The position numbers were made by a program, and so were the translations under genes. From contig JASXTE010000015.1 of the NCBI GenBank assembly GCA_030280995.1, forward strand, positions 24,608,501 through 24,672,500: 64,000 bases of DNA, read 5' to 3'. Source of the DNA: Hemileia vastatrix. Lineage: Eukaryota > Basidiomycota > Pucciniomycetes > Pucciniales > Zaghouaniaceae. The notes beneath the pieces were generated by a model that searched no databases, was not told the origin of the DNA, and saw nothing but the letters and a program-made list of their open reading frames with translations. Numbering within the stretch: the stretch's first letter is position 1; every line of letters begins with the position of its first letter. Positions 10,268 to 20,899 of the stretch are shown in pieces.

Positions 10268-12574
10268 ATGTCCAACAATTTGGCAGAAAAAATGGATAAC
10301 ATGCAAGTGGATGAAATAGAAATTGACTATGATGCTGACACTGTAAGTTCTTCTAAAGTTGGTCATAAAAAATCTTATACTAACACAAAGAATTCACATA
10401 CTGCAGGATGTGGAAATGACAGGAAATGCAAACAAACCAAACCCCCTTCCCCCAGTACCACAGAAGGAAGTAAAGCCTCTAGTGCCTCAAGAAGGTCTTC
10501 CAAAAGGCTTCAAAATAAAAAATCTTCCTCTGCCACAACAAATCAGCAACCTATCCAGTCATATAAAAGAGTTGAAGACAGAAAATATGACGTACAAAGC
10601 AAAGGTAGACACATTGTGGGATCAGGTCCAAGAACTCAGGAACCAGATTCAGGCCCAGGCCCCTCCTCAGTTGCCTCCCAATCAGCCTCAGTTTCAGGCT
10701 CAACCTTCACAGCCACACAGCTCAACCATCCAAAATCCAAATACTATGGAAGTAGAGCAATGGAAATGGGATTATCTAATGAGTCACTACCAACAGAATG
10801 TGCAACACCCTCCTCATCATCAGCCTGGCCCATCCAGAACACCCAATTTCCATCCACCTCCTCATCCCTACCAACAAGGCAGGAGAAAGAAGGCCCAAGC
10901 ACAATCCCAAACCCAGTCCCAGGGGAAGTTTCCTCCTCTGCCATGGTAAGTAATTTGGTTGATAGTCACTTGGGTATGTTTTCTAATAAATTTTCTTCTG
11001 CAGGTAATATTATTGAACATGGTGAAAGAACAGTTAAACCTGTTAAAAGACAGTTTCCTGTAACTAGTAGCCCTATTGATGTAATTAGCAAATTGTCATT
11101 TGATGAACCTTTACATTTAACTTCTACATCTTTAATTAATCCTTCTCTTGCAATTAAAAATGATTCTTTTCCCCCTGAAATCTATACTTTAATTGAAAAA
11201 ACTTCTGAGGAAATATTGAAAGATACCCTTGATTTTAATATTGTGAAAGACAAACATGTGAGAGATGTGTTAATCCATGAAAATGATAGATTAAATAATT
11301 TACACTTGCAATGTAAAGTGAGTTCTTCTGTACAAGATACAGCTTATTTAAAAATCAAAGAAACCTTGAATATTGTTCTTAGTCAACAAAAACAAATAAA
11401 AAGTGACCATAGAGCTATCTCAGATAGAAATATCAGTCTACATAAGACATTGAGTGAATTGAAACCCCTTATTGAGGAAAATTATTCATTCAAGAATGAA
11501 ATAAAATCTCTGCAAAATGAGTTTAAGAAGCTAAAAAATGATTTCCATGCACTAAGTACCAAACACTCAGTTTCTGAGGACAGAAATGTTCTATCTCTTG
11601 CAAAAGTAAATGACCAGATGTCTGAAATTCCAAGAATAAGAAACTATGTGTCTGACCTACAGGAAAAGCTCTCAACCTTAACCATCAATAATGAATTAAA
11701 TGAAATTTCTGTAAATAAGCTGCATAAAAATAAAGGGAAAAAACCTGAGCAAGTTTTATCCTTTCTTCCTCATATTTCAACCATTAAACAAACTGACAAT
11801 GAGTCTGTAAAATCTTTTGCTACTAGCAAAAAATCTTGTGATGGTCATGCACCAGCTGTTTCTGTAAATAATGAAATTTCTGAACACCTGGCTAAACTTC
11901 AGGAATTATTAATAATAAATAATTCAAACCAAAAAGTGGACCATCCCAGTAGTCTGAAAAGTTGGCCTAAGTTAGACCAATATCCTACCTTTGATGGTGA
12001 TTCTTCCTCTGATTGGCAACACTTTATCCAAAGAATTGATAATTTAAAGAGATCTTATAAACTACCTGATGAGGAAATTGTTTCTAAGCTAATTTCTTTA
12101 TTTTCCAATGTAGCCTTGATGTGGTATGAATCTGTCCTTTTAGATAACAATCATTATACATGGAATGATTGGAAATCCTTGATTGAGAATCAGTTTGGTG
12201 GTTCAAAATTCAGGTTAGCTCAGCAGAGACTGTATGAAAATACTAGATATGTATCCTCCTCTGTTGAAAAGCCCATTGTTTTTCTGATGAAAATAACTAA
12301 AATCCTTAGAGCAATTGATCCAAAGATGGATTATGATATTTGGAGAGATAAAATCTTGTATAAATTACCAAATTCTCTTAGGGATTTGATTGTTGCTAGA
12401 ACTGAGCATGTAAGGGAAAATTCTTCTTTCATTAATATCTGTAATGAAGTACTACTCAACCATAGATATGAACCAAAGAATTACCTTAGTAAATCTTATA
12501 ATGATCAGAATAAACCTTCTATAAAGCTCCCAGAAAAATCTGGTAAACCCTCTGCCCCAGTTGCACCTAAATAA
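10268..12574 (+). CDS. C1 Gag polyprotein, ended by an in-frame TAA
   Basis: 768 aa. Residues 1-226 are Ser/Gln/Pro-rich low-complexity sequence, overprinted by a second ORF. Residues 270-480 are rich in heptad-spaced hydrophobics (coiled coil). About residues 560-740 form the capsid-like region with SDWQHFIQRIDNLKRS and RDLIVARTEHVRENSSF. The TAA at 12572-12574 falls just before the zinc knuckle. The frame then stays open into pol, and C0 has a sense codon there, so this is either a nonsense mutation or a readthrough site. Start chosen as the first ATG after the leader. Structural protein of the virus-like particle. Confidence 0.85.
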   Translation: MSNNLAEKMDNMQVDEIEIDYDADTVSSSKVGHKKSYTNTKNSHTAGCGNDRKCKQTKPPSPSTTEGSKASSASRRSSKRLQNKKSSSATTNQQPIQSYKRVEDRKYDVQSKGRHIVGSGPRTQEPDSGPGPSSVASQSASVSGSTFTATQLNHPKSKYYGSRAMEMGLSNESLPTECATPSSSSAWPIQNTQFPSTSSSLPTRQEKEGPSTIPNPVPGEVSSSAMVSNLVDSHLGMFSNKFSSAGNIIEHGERTVKPVKRQFPVTSSPIDVISKLSFDEPLHLTSTSLINPSLAIKNDSFPPEIYTLIEKTSEEILKDTLDFNIVKDKHVRDVLIHENDRLNNLHLQCKVSSSVQDTAYLKIKETLNIVLSQQKQIKSDHRAISDRNISLHKTLSELKPLIEENYSFKNEIKSLQNEFKKLKNDFHALSTKHSVSEDRNVLSLAKVNDQMSEIPRIRNYVSDLQEKLSTLTINNELNEISVNKLHKNKGKKPEQVLSFLPHISTIKQTDNESVKSFATSKKSCDGHAPAVSVNNEISEHLAKLQELLIINNSNQKVDHPSSLKSWPKLDQYPTFDGDSSSDWQHFIQRIDNLKRSYKLPDEEIVSKLISLFSNVALMWYESVLLDNNHYTWNDWKSLIENQFGGSKFRLAQQRLYENTRYVSSSVEKPIVFLMKITKILRAIDPKMDYDIWRDKILYKLPNSLRDLIVARTEHVRENSSFINICNEVLLNHRYEPKNYLSKSYNDQNKPSIKLPEKSGKPSAPVAPK
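10359..10949 (+). CDS. Overprinted ORF inside gag of C1 (alternative frame)
   Basis: 196 aa in a different frame from gag, fully contained in it. The protein has a Leu/Ile heptad stretch (LSSHIKELKTENMTYKAKV), then Pro/Gln-rich sequence, then EQWKWDYLMSHYQQN, PPHPYQQGRRKK and a final PPLPW followed by TAA. Family A carries an equivalent ORF with WKWD, a Tyr/Asn pair, HPY, an Arg-rich patch and final PW-stop, at 26236-26685 and again at 57981-58427. Length, position and end are conserved between families whose Gag frame here is only low-complexity. The in-frame ATG giving the motif region could be internal. Function unknown. Confidence 0.65.
   Translation: MVIKNLILTQRIHILQDVEMTGNANKPNPLPPVPQKEVKPLVPQEGLPKGFKIKNLPLPQQISNLSSHIKELKTENMTYKAKVDTLWDQVQELRNQIQAQAPPQLPPNQPQFQAQPSQPHSSTIQNPNTMEVEQWKWDYLMSHYQQNVQHPPHHQPGPSRTPNFHPPPHPYQQGRRKKAQAQSQTQSQGKFPPLPW
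10946..11003 (+). other. Predicted 58-nt intron in C1 gag
   Basis: Donor GTAAGT, branch-like CTAAT 19 nt before the acceptor, acceptor TTCTTCTGCAG. The stop codon of the overprinted ORF (10947-10949) lies within the donor. An intron of exactly 58 nt with GTAAGT donor and CTRAY branch occurs at the same place in A1 (26182-26239) and A' (58424-58481). It is open in the gag frame when retained; splicing would shift gag and end it quickly. Confidence 0.6.
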
Positions 12575-15500
12575 TATGCAACAAATACTTGTTATAAATG
12601 TAACAAACCGTGGCAGAAGGGTCATGTTTGTGACAAGAAAATTCATCTTGTCGAACAAAATGAAGACACTGATGAAGTTGAACTTGATGTCAATAATTCT
12701 TCCAGTGACTGTGAAAGTAATATCTCCTATGACAATGAATCTGTTAAAGATGTTTTAATGTTGGAACATGATGTCCATTATTTAAATAATATATCTGAAG
12801 ATTGTGTATTGAATTTATCTTCAGTAGAAAATGCTGAGATAATTAAAGATATTACTAACAATTCTATTCCTATATCCCCTTTAAAGGCACCTGTTATCAT
12901 TAATGGTAAAAATGTTGATGTAGTTCTTGATTCTGATGCTGGAGGAAGTGTAGTATCTGAAAAAGCTTTGGCTTCAGTGGATAAGGAATATTGGAGTAAA
13001 TTATTACCTATAACTTCTGAAAAATGGAGAGGGTATGGTTCTACCTTATTTCCTATTGGCAAATACAAAACCTCTGTATTCTTCAAATATAATGGTGGTT
13101 TTGTCAGAGCTATTTGTGAGTTTGTTGTCATGAAAAATGATAATTTGAGCAATTGGTTTATTATGGGAACCAATATTTTAACCATGTTTGGTGTGAAACT
13201 GGACCCAGCAAATAATTGCTTTACCTTAGGAATGAATGGGAAAAGAAAATTCAAAATTTCTTCTCCTAGAACTTCTGGGCATTTGTTGAAATCTTGTAAC
13301 TCACTAATCCAATGTAAAGGTAGAACAACAACTAAAATGCATGATTTATTACATGAAATAAATACCGCTTCTTTTGGTGATCAGTTGACTAGTGAACAAA
13401 AGGATTCTATTGTTGCCTCTATTACCTCTTTCCCTATGGCTTTTGCTCATGGTTCTCATGTCTTGGGAATTGTTCAGGAAGAGATGAAAATTACCTTATC
13501 CTGTAATTTGAGTGATATTCCTCCTTCCCTTAAGAAAAAACCATATCCTGCTTCTCCATCAAAAAGAAAAGATATTGAAGATAATATTGAAACATTATTG
13601 AAAATGAATATCATTGAGAAAGTGGATGTCACCCCCAAATATTGTGTCATCTCCCCAGTCTTGATTTCTTATGAAAAAGATAAAGCTAGATTATGTGGAG
13701 ATTACAGAGCTTTAAATACTTATACTGTTGATGATATTTATCCTTTACCCAGAATTAATTCAATACATGCTACCTTGCAAGGTGCAAAGTTTATTAGTTG
13801 TCTGGATGGTAATAAAGGTTATCATCAAGTTCCAGTTGAGAAAAATTCTCAAAATTTTTTGCTTATTGCTACTCATATGGGAATATATAAGTATGTTAGG
13901 ATGCCATTTGGCCCTGAAAATGCTCCTTCAGTTTTCCAGAAAGTCATGGATAACACTTTCCATCAAGAAATTATTGAAGGCTGGCTCATGGTTTATATTG
14001 ATGATATTATTGTTTTTTCTAAAACTCTTGATGAACATATGATTCACTTGAATAGAGTTTTCCAAAAAATGGATGAAATCAATATGACCTTATCTTTAAA
14101 AAAGTGTAAATTTGGTTTTCAATCTTTGAAAGTCCTTGGCCATGTTGTGTCAGGCTTACAAATTTGTGTAGACCATAATAAAGTTGCTGCCATTCAAAAT
14201 GTGAAAGCACCAACTTCTGTAAGAGAAATCCAAAGTTTTTTGGGTATGTGTGGCTATTATAGACAATATATTAAAAATTATCAGGTCATAGCCTTGCCTC
14301 TTACAAAACTGACCAGAAAAGATGTTGCTTTTCTCTGGAATAATGACTGTAAGAAAGCTTTTGATACATTAAAAAGTTGCTTAATGACAGCCCCTATATT
14401 GGCTCTTCCAGATTTTAACAAGCCATTTGTCCTTTATACAGATGCTAGCTTTATTGGTCTGGGTGCTGCCCTTCACCAAAAGCAAATTATTAATGATAAA
14501 TCCTCAGAGGTTGTAATTTGTTATATTTCAAGAACCTTAAGAAATAGTGAATTGAAATATGGTGCCACTAAATTGGAGTGCTTAGCAGTTGTTTGGGCTC
14601 TTGAGAAACTTCATTACTATTTGGATGACCAAAAATTTGAGTTGGTAACTGACTGTAGTGCTGTGAAGTCCCTCTTAAACCTAAAGACACCTAACAGACA
14701 TATGTTCAGGTGGCAAATTGCTGTTCAAGAATACAGAGGAAGGATGACAATTATCCATAGAGCTGGAAATGTTCACTGTAATGTTGATATGCTCTCCAGA
14801 TTGCCTCTGCCAAATAATGACTCAAATCCTGCTTATGTACCTGAAGATGATACTGTTCATATCCATGGTATATTTATAGTTGATATGGAAGAGGAGTTAT
14901 TACAATTAATACTGGATTCATATGATAAAGATTCTGATTTAAATAAATTGGTTACTATCTTAAATGATCCTAAGAATGCTTCAATTCAAGCATTAATAAA
15001 AACTCTTCTTGCAAAGTACCAAAATGCTTTAAATAAAGGAAAGTTCTCTATTGAAGATGGTTATATATATTATAGAAGGAAGCTTACCAATGTAATTGTA
15101 ATTCCTCCTTCAATGAAAGAAACTATCCTCAAACTTTGTCATGATGACATATTAGCTGGTCATTTTGATCTTGAAAAAACATTGATTAGAATCAAAAACA
15201 CTGCATGGTGGGCTAATATGTCTGAAGACACAAAATTATATGTTGAATCTTGTGATTCCTGTCAAAAATCTAAAAGGTTAACAGGTAAGAGAGCAGGGTT
15301 ATTACAACATATTGAAGCACCTAGTGCTCCCTGGCAAATCATTAATATGGATTTTGTCACTGGTCTTCCTGTTGCAGGTAAAGACAGCTTTAACTCTTGT
15401 TGGGTAATAGTTGATAGATTCACAAAAATGTGCAAATTTATTCCAACCCACAAAGATGTATCCACCAAAGAATTAGCTTTCTTATGGTGGTCTTACATGT

Positions 15501-16333
15501 TTAATATTATTGGTTTTCCAAAAGCCATTATCTCTGATAGGGATCCAAAATTCACTTCTGAATTTTGGACCTCTTTGATGGATATTTGTGGCTGTGAGTT
15601 AAAATTGTCTACAGCTCACCATCCTCAGACTGATGGTCTAGCTGAAAGAATGATTCAAACTCTGGAAGATATGATTAGAAGGTATTGTGCCTTTGGTTTA
15701 GAATATAAAGACAATGACAGATTTACTCATGATTGGGTCACTCTTTTGCCTGGTCTTGAATTTGCATATAATAGCACTGTTCATTCTGTCACTGAGAAAA
15801 AGCCTTTTGAGCTTTGGTTAGGTTATGTCCCAAATACTCCTGCTCAGATTCTCAATAATAAATTACCTAAGTTGGAACTACACCCTGGTGTAAAATCTTT
15901 TATGCAAATGCAACAGCTATGCAGGAAACATGCTCAGAGTTGTATTGATAAAGCATTTGAATATGAAAAGAAAAGATGGGATAAATCCCATAAAGAATAC
16001 ACATTTAACAAGGGTGATGAAGTGTTGATCTCTACTGTCCATTTCAATTTACAAGGTAACCACAAATTAAAAGATCCTTTTGTAGGACCATTTGTTGTTA
16101 AAAGAATGGTTGGTGATAATGCAGTAGAAGTTGTATTGTATTCTCCATATGATAGGAAACATCCTGTTTTCCCATTTCTTTGCTTAAGCCTTATACTTCC
16201 AACAGTGACTTATTTCCAAAAAGAAGAGGAAGACCTAAGAAGAACCCTCAGGAAGTCACAGAAACAGCAGAAATTGGTAAAATTCTCAATGATAGAATTA
16301 TCACTTCTGAAAGAGGTACTGAATATTTATTAA
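12575..16333 (+). CDS. C1 Pol: protease, RT, RNase H, integrase
   Basis: Continues gag's frame after its TAA; the first internal Met is at 12758. In order: zinc knuckle CYKCNKPWQKGHVC (C-X2-C-X7-H-X-C); protease with DSDAGGS, where families normally have D-S/T-G-A, so the Gly to Asp change is suspicious; RT with YIDDIIVFSK; RNase H with YTDASFIGLGAAL; integrase with its His/Cys motif (CHDDILAGH, CDSCQKSKR) and core Asp/Asp/Glu in MDFVTGL, SDRDPKF and GLAERM. A lost C in a run at about 16169 shifts the frame, so the ORF ends at 16333 out of frame with the chromodomain. Makes cDNA and integrates it in virus-like particles or the nucleus. Confidence 0.85.
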   Translation, partial: YATNTCYKCNKPWQKGHVCDKKIHLVEQNEDTDEVELDVNNSSSDCESNISYDNESVKDVLMLEHDVHYLNNISEDCVLNLSSVENAEIIKDITNNSIPISPLKAPVIINGKNVDVVLDSDAGGSVVSEKALASVDKEYWSKLLPITSEKWRGYGSTLFPIGKYKTSVFFKYNGGFVRAICEFVVMKNDNLSNWFIMGTNILTMFGVKLDPANNCFTLGMNGKRKFKISSPRTSGHLLKSCNSLIQCKGRTTTKMHDLLHEINTASFGDQLTSEQKDSIVASITSFPMAFAHGSHVLGIVQEEMKITLSCNLSDIPPSLKKKPYPASPSKRKDIEDNIETLLKMNIIEKVDVTPKYCVISPVLISYEKDKARLCGDYRALNTYTVDDIYPLPRINSIHATLQGAKFISCLDGNKGYHQVPVEKNSQNFLLIATHMGIYKYVRMPFGPENAPSVFQKVMDNTFHQEIIEGWLMVYIDDIIVFSKTLDEHMIHLNRVFQKMDEINMTLSLKKCKFGFQSLKVLGHVVSGLQICVDHNKVAAIQNVKAPTSVREIQSFLGMCGYYRQYIKNYQVIALPLTKLTRKDVAFLWNNDCKKAFDTLKSCLMTAPILALPDFNKPFVLYTDASFIGLGAALHQKQIINDKSSEVVICYISRTLRNSELKYGATKLECLAVVWALEKLHYYLDDQKFELVTDCSAVKSLLNLKTPNRHMFRWQIAVQEYRGRMTIIHRAGNVHCNVDMLSRLPLPNNDSNPAYVPEDDTVHIHGIFIVDMEEELLQLILDSYDKDSDLNKLVTILNDPKNASIQALIKTLLAKYQNALNKGKFSIEDGYIYYRRKLTNVIVIPPSMKETILKLCHDDILAGHFDLEKTLIRIKNTAWWANMSEDTKLYVESCDSCQKSKRLTGKRAGLLQHIEAPSAPWQIINMDFVTGLPVAGKDSFNSCWVIVDRFTKMCKFIPTHKDVSTKELAFLWWSYMFNIIGFPKAIISDRDPKFTSEFWTSLMDICGCELKLSTAHHPQTDGLAERMIQTLEDMIRRYCAFGLEYKDNDRFTHDWVTLLPGLEFAYNSTVHSVTEKKPFELWLGYVPNTPAQILNNKLPKLELHPGVKSFMQMQQLCRKHAQSCIDKAFEYEKKRWDKSHKEYTFNKGDEVLISTVHFNLQGNHKLKDPFVGPFVVKRMVGDNAVEVVLYSPYDRKHPVFPFLCLSLILPTVTYFQKEEEDLRRTLRKSQKQQKLVKFSMIELSLLKEVLNIY

Positions 16334-16434
16334 GATATAAGAACAAATCATCTGAACATGATGCATGGATACCTGGCAAAGAAATTTCAAATCTACCTAC
16401 TCTGTTGAAAAAATACAAAAAGAAAAAATCTTAG
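16180..16434 (+). CDS. C1 chromodomain-like C-terminal tail, now in a shifted frame
   Basis: 84 aa starting MLKPYTSNSDLFPKRRGRPKK. It matches the end of the A1 polyprotein, where it is fused to integrase. An AT-hook-like RRGRPKK precedes a module with EYLLRYKNKSSEHDAWIP, which resembles the chromodomain core that guides chromoviruses to chromatin. The upstream frameshift separates it from pol. The C0 copy at 18200-18505 retains the missing base. Confidence 0.75.
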   Translation: MLKPYTSNSDLFPKRRGRPKKNPQEVTETAEIGKILNDRIITSERGTEYLLRYKNKSSEHDAWIPGKEISNLPTLLKKYKKKKS

Positions 16435-16456
16435 CATTTTTTTTTATTGTTTTTTT

Positions 16457-16468
16457 AGAGTGAGGGAG
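16457..16468 (+). other. Polypurine tract of C1
   Basis: AGAGTGAGGGAG directly before the 3' LTR, preceded by a long T run. The same tract precedes the C0 3' LTR (18527-18538). Used to prime plus-strand cDNA. Confidence 0.75.
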
Positions 16469-17604
16469 TGTCAGCCAGGCTATTCCAGGAGTCCAGTAAA
16501 TGATATGTAACTTATAAAACCTGAAAGAGTGGGTAAGAATTGTATTTAATGAATATAACTTAATATTTTATTGCATAATAAAATTATATAAGTATTTTAT
16601 TATATACAAGTATTACATTAAATTTATTGGTTATATAAATTTTTATATACAGTTAAATTGAACATATTATAATATATTCTACAAATCATGGCGCATTTTT
16701 ATGTGTTTAATAATTATAAATTTATATTTAATTAATTGAAAAAAAATACATTATAATAATAAGTGTAAAATTGACTTATAATATATTTAAATTAATTATT
16801 TAAATTTATATATTAAATAACACCTTTCATATAATACTAAACAATAATTAATGACGCTTCTTTTGACCCTTAATTGTGTCAGGAAAAACCAATTAATTAA
16901 TTTATACTAAATTGAGATTAATTACATGTTTTGTTGCGTCAAAGTATTTTTTTGTTTCACTTAAAAATATCCTTAAATCAGACTGTACCATCTGTTTGGA
17001 ATTATTTTTCTCATAGTTCCTATGTTCCAATCTTGTTTAGTTATTCACTATTTTTACTTACTGATTTGGGAATTAATGGCGGGGAAATTGGATTCTTAAT
17101 TGGGGTTTTAATTATTTGTTTCATGTTTTTCTCTACATTGTTATGTTTCATTTACTCTTTGATATATTTGTTTTATTCTATTCTAATCATTTTATCTACA
17201 AATATAGTAGCGCTTCAGAGGACCCATTGCCTATAAAAGGGCCTTGGATAATCCCCTGTAGCCTCATCACTTATTATACACTCAACAAATTAAATACTAT
17301 TTTATTACGTTTATATTTTTTTATTAGTAATACAATTCTAATTAAAAGTCTATATAACAAATTAAAGGTTGCTTTAATTCTGATAGTAATTAAAGTGTTT
17401 GCCGCGCAGAACCCTTACATTAAATAGTATTATTATTAATAAATTCTAAGTTTTTGTCATCTCTCCAAGTTGCTCGCCGTTGTTTCCCTCTTAAATAAAT
17501 TAAATATATTATTGCCATTTATTTCTTTTATATTCCCTTGTCCTTCTCCTTCTCTCCTCCTTTTTTCCTATTTTTCTTACCTTCTTCTAGACGACTGACC
17601 GACA
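16469..17604 (+). repeat. C1 3' LTR
   Basis: 1136 bp from TGTCAGCCAGGC to ACTGACCGACA, then the duplication GATAG. A near-identical partner of 8440-9574. Confidence 0.92.
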
Positions 17605-18505
17605 GATAGAGACCCAGAATTTACATCTGAATTTTGGATGTCCTTTATGGATATATGTGGCTGTGAGTTGAAGTTATCTAAAGCTCACCATCCTCAAAAT
17701 GATGGTCTAGCTGAAAGAATGATTCAATCTCTGAAAGATATTATTAGAAGGTATTGTGCCTTTTGATTAGAATATAAATACAATGACAGATTTACTCATG
17801 ACTGGATTACTCTATTTCCAGGTCTTGAATTTGCTTATAATAGCACTGCTCATTCTGTCACTGAGAAAAAGCCTTTTGAGCTTTGGTTAGGTTATGTCCC
17901 AAATACTTCTTCTCAAACTCTCAATAATAAATTACATAAGTTGGAGCTACACCCTGGTGTAAAGTCTTATATGCAAATGCAACAACTATGCAGAAAATAT
18001 GCTAAAAGATGTATTTATAAGGCATTTGAATATGAAAAGAAAAGATGGGATAAATCCCATAAAGAATACACATTTAAAAATGGTGATGAAGTGTTGATAT
18101 ATACTGTCCACTTCAATCAACAGGGAAACAACTAATTAAAAGATCCTTTTGTGGGACCATGTGTTTTTAAATAAATGGTTGGAAATAATGCAGTAGAAGT
18201 TGTATTTTATTCTCCATATGATAGAAAACATCCTGTTTTCCCCATTTCCTTGCTTAAAACCTTATACTTACAACAGTGACTTATTTCCCAAAAGAAGGCA
18301 AAGACCTAAGAAAAACCCTCAGGAAGTCACAGAGACTGCAGAAATTGATAAAATTCTCAATGATAGAATTATCACTTCTGAAAGAGGTATTGAATATTTA
18401 TTGAGATATAAAAACATATCATCTGAATATGATGCATGGATACCTGGAAAAGAAATTTCTAATCTTCCTACTCTGTTAAAAAAGTATAAAAAGAAAAAAT
18501 CTTAG
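17605..18505 (+). pseudogene. C0 pol relic: integrase core end and chromodomain-like tail
   Basis: Resumes C0 integrase at the site split by C1. It keeps PQNDGLAERMIQSL (catalytic Glu region) and AYNSTAHSVTEKKPFELWLGYV, then an in-frame TGA at about 17765 and a TAA at 18133-18135. 18200-18505 carries the RRQRPKK and EYLLRYKN chromodomain-like end. Inactive. Confidence 0.85.
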
Positions 18506-19216
18506 CATTTTTATTATTGTTTTTTTAGAGTGAGGGAGTGTCAGCCAGGCTATCTCAGGAGCCCAGAAAATTGTTATAATAATTTATCAGAGTCATATAA
18601 GTGAATAACATTATGTATTTATGATAAAATATTTTATTGAATAATAAAATTATATAAATATTTTTTAAATAAGTAAAATAATTATTACATTTTTTTTATT
18701 AAGTAAATTTTTTATTACATAATAATATATTATATTCTATGAAATCATGGCACATTTTTATGTATTTAATATTTATAAATTAATAAATTAATTATCCATA
18801 AAATTATATTATAAGTGTAATAATAAATTTAACTTATAATGTAATTAAAATTTAATTAATAAAATTTATATCTTAACTACAACTTGTCATATATTATTAT
18901 CCATAAATATTGGGCGCTTTTTTGACCCTTAACTGTTTCATTAAAATTATTAAATAAATTAAAACACTTATTTAATAAAATGACATTAAAATTCTCACTT
19001 TAAATTAGTAATGTTATTAAATTAATTAATTGTTTCAATTAAAATAATTATTAAATTACTTAAAATAGTTAAAACAATTAATTAATTTTTCTTAATACTG
19101 AATTAAATTGATTACATAAATTTTGAGGTGAAAATAATTTTATTTGTTTTAATTAAACACTTTACATCTTACTGTAATACCTGTTTAGGATTTTTTTTCT
19201 CACAGTTCTCAGGTTT

Positions 19217-20717
19217 TGTCAGGCTAAGGTCAAGTATAAGGACGTGAACTAGCTTGAATAGTCAGTTGTCTAGAAGATTTAAATGGTCCTATATGAATAC
19301 TGTAGTATAAATCCAATAAGTAGTAAAATATAATCAAAATTCAAAGGTCTCAGTAATATAATTCTCACTAGTTTTATATATGGCTTACAATCTTTGTAGT
19401 TGGTAGAAAAATAGATTTTATAATTCAGATACTATTCAAAAGTCTTATAAAAGTACTAATTGATATGTATTGTAATTTGTTTGGTTATATTGGTTAATTG
19501 TAAATGATAAAGAATGAAGAAATACAACCCAAAAACCTCCTCCTTTTATACACACTGAGTTCCCCAATGATTCCCTTGATGTACCACCCAATACACAGTT
19601 AATCACGCTTCTAAACAACTAATAGACATTCCCATCAACATTCCCAGTGACCCATGACATAATTAGAAGAGTAATAACCGCCAAAATCCTGAAATAATAA
19701 GGGAAATCCATCAAAATTAAAGAAAAAGACAAAAAGAGAGTATATGCGTATAAAACAATAATATTAAGGATTAAAGGAGACTTTTTAAGGTTAATAATAG
19801 CTTAATAATAAGGGGGATTGACTGTAGAAATAATGGGGCTAATCCTGACATTATACTACGTGAAATTCCCATTCAAAAATAACCAAAATTGACTGAGAAA
19901 CCACCCAAAAACTTAAAAAAGAGCGTGAGATGTGGGGTAACTACATGCAGTTCTTGGCAGGCGCTTGCACGGGTAAATCCTTGACTAAAATTAGGCGAAT
20001 TTAAGCGTGGTGATGAAATAAAGTGCCAAGAGTGAGGTTATTAATGAAATTAGTGCATATAAACAGGGTCAATGCATTATTAATTAAGCTAGGACACTAA
20101 ATAAGCGCCTGTCGCCTATTTTAGTGTGTTTCCCCACAGTGGGCGTAGAATGTGGGGTAATTATAGTGTGAAAAAGCTAACTTTGCTAAAAATGAAGCTA
20201 TTCACACGGGGAAAAAGCAGGCAGTATGTGGCCAGTACACAGAAGCCATTTCTGGCATAAAAAACACCAAATTTGAAAAGTGTTATTTTTATGCATTTAA
20301 ATAGCCAAATCAATAGTTCTAAATGAGCCCAATTGATCTGTCAAAGCGCAATTTTGATATTCTCAATTTTATAGCGCATATAGTCAACTTTTAAGTGAAA
20401 TAAAGCGCATTTCTTGTTTTTTGCATAAAACAATGAATATAACAGCTTTAAGTGTACTTAAAAATTATGCAGCCTTATACTTAAGGTTCTTAAGATTACC
20501 CTAACATATCCCAACTTAATATTAAGTACATAAGACCTATAAAAGGTGGATATATGCGTGTATATAAGGTGTTATAATGGCATTTTTTGTGTATTATCAT
20601 AATTTTACTTATGTATACTATTTGTGTACTCTTATTTATTATTCCCATGTATAGTTCATGTGTTTAACATAACTTATAAGTACTTTTTACTCAGTCCTGG
20701 AGATATACAGGCTGACA
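19217..20717 (-). repeat. A1 3' LTR
   Basis: TGTCAGGCTAAGG to ATACAGGCTGACA, 1501 bp. On the minus strand it follows the purine-rich tract at 20718-20738. TATA box TATAAAAGG on the minus strand at 19542-19550. Confidence 0.93.
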
Positions 20718-20738
20718 CTCGCCCACCCAAAAAAAACA
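20718..20738 (-). other. Polypurine tract of A1
   Basis: Minus-strand reading is a G/A/T run with GGGTGGGCGAG directly before the 3' LTR. Confidence 0.6.
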
Positions 20739-20899
20739 ATAAAAAAAAAGATAAGTTATACATTTTATTTTATTTAATTTGTAATTTTCAGGTATTCAGA
20801 ATAAATCTGTAGCATTAAAGATTCAACTTTAAAGAAATAAAACATAATAAAATATTATGAGTACTGGTTTTTTAACCCCTCAGCTGGTTGAACAGAAAT

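Larger units (their letters stand above)
8440..17604 (+). mobile_element. C1: full-length Ty3/Gypsy element nested in C0
   Basis: 9165 bp with two 1.13-kb LTRs, primer-binding site, gag, pol and polypurine tract. It is flanked by the 5-bp duplication GATAG (8435-8439 and 17605-17609) inside the C0 integrase, and removing it rejoins the C0 reading. The LTRs differ at a handful of positions by eye, so it is young. It carries an in-frame TAA at the end of gag and a 1-nt deletion before the chromodomain, so this copy is probably not fully active. Confidence 0.93.

Noticed and set aside
13728..14042. 104-aa ORF and similar ones in pol (12778-13254 minus, 15262-15468 minus)
   Set aside because: Shadows of the RT and integrase frame; no motif of their own and not kept in sister copies.
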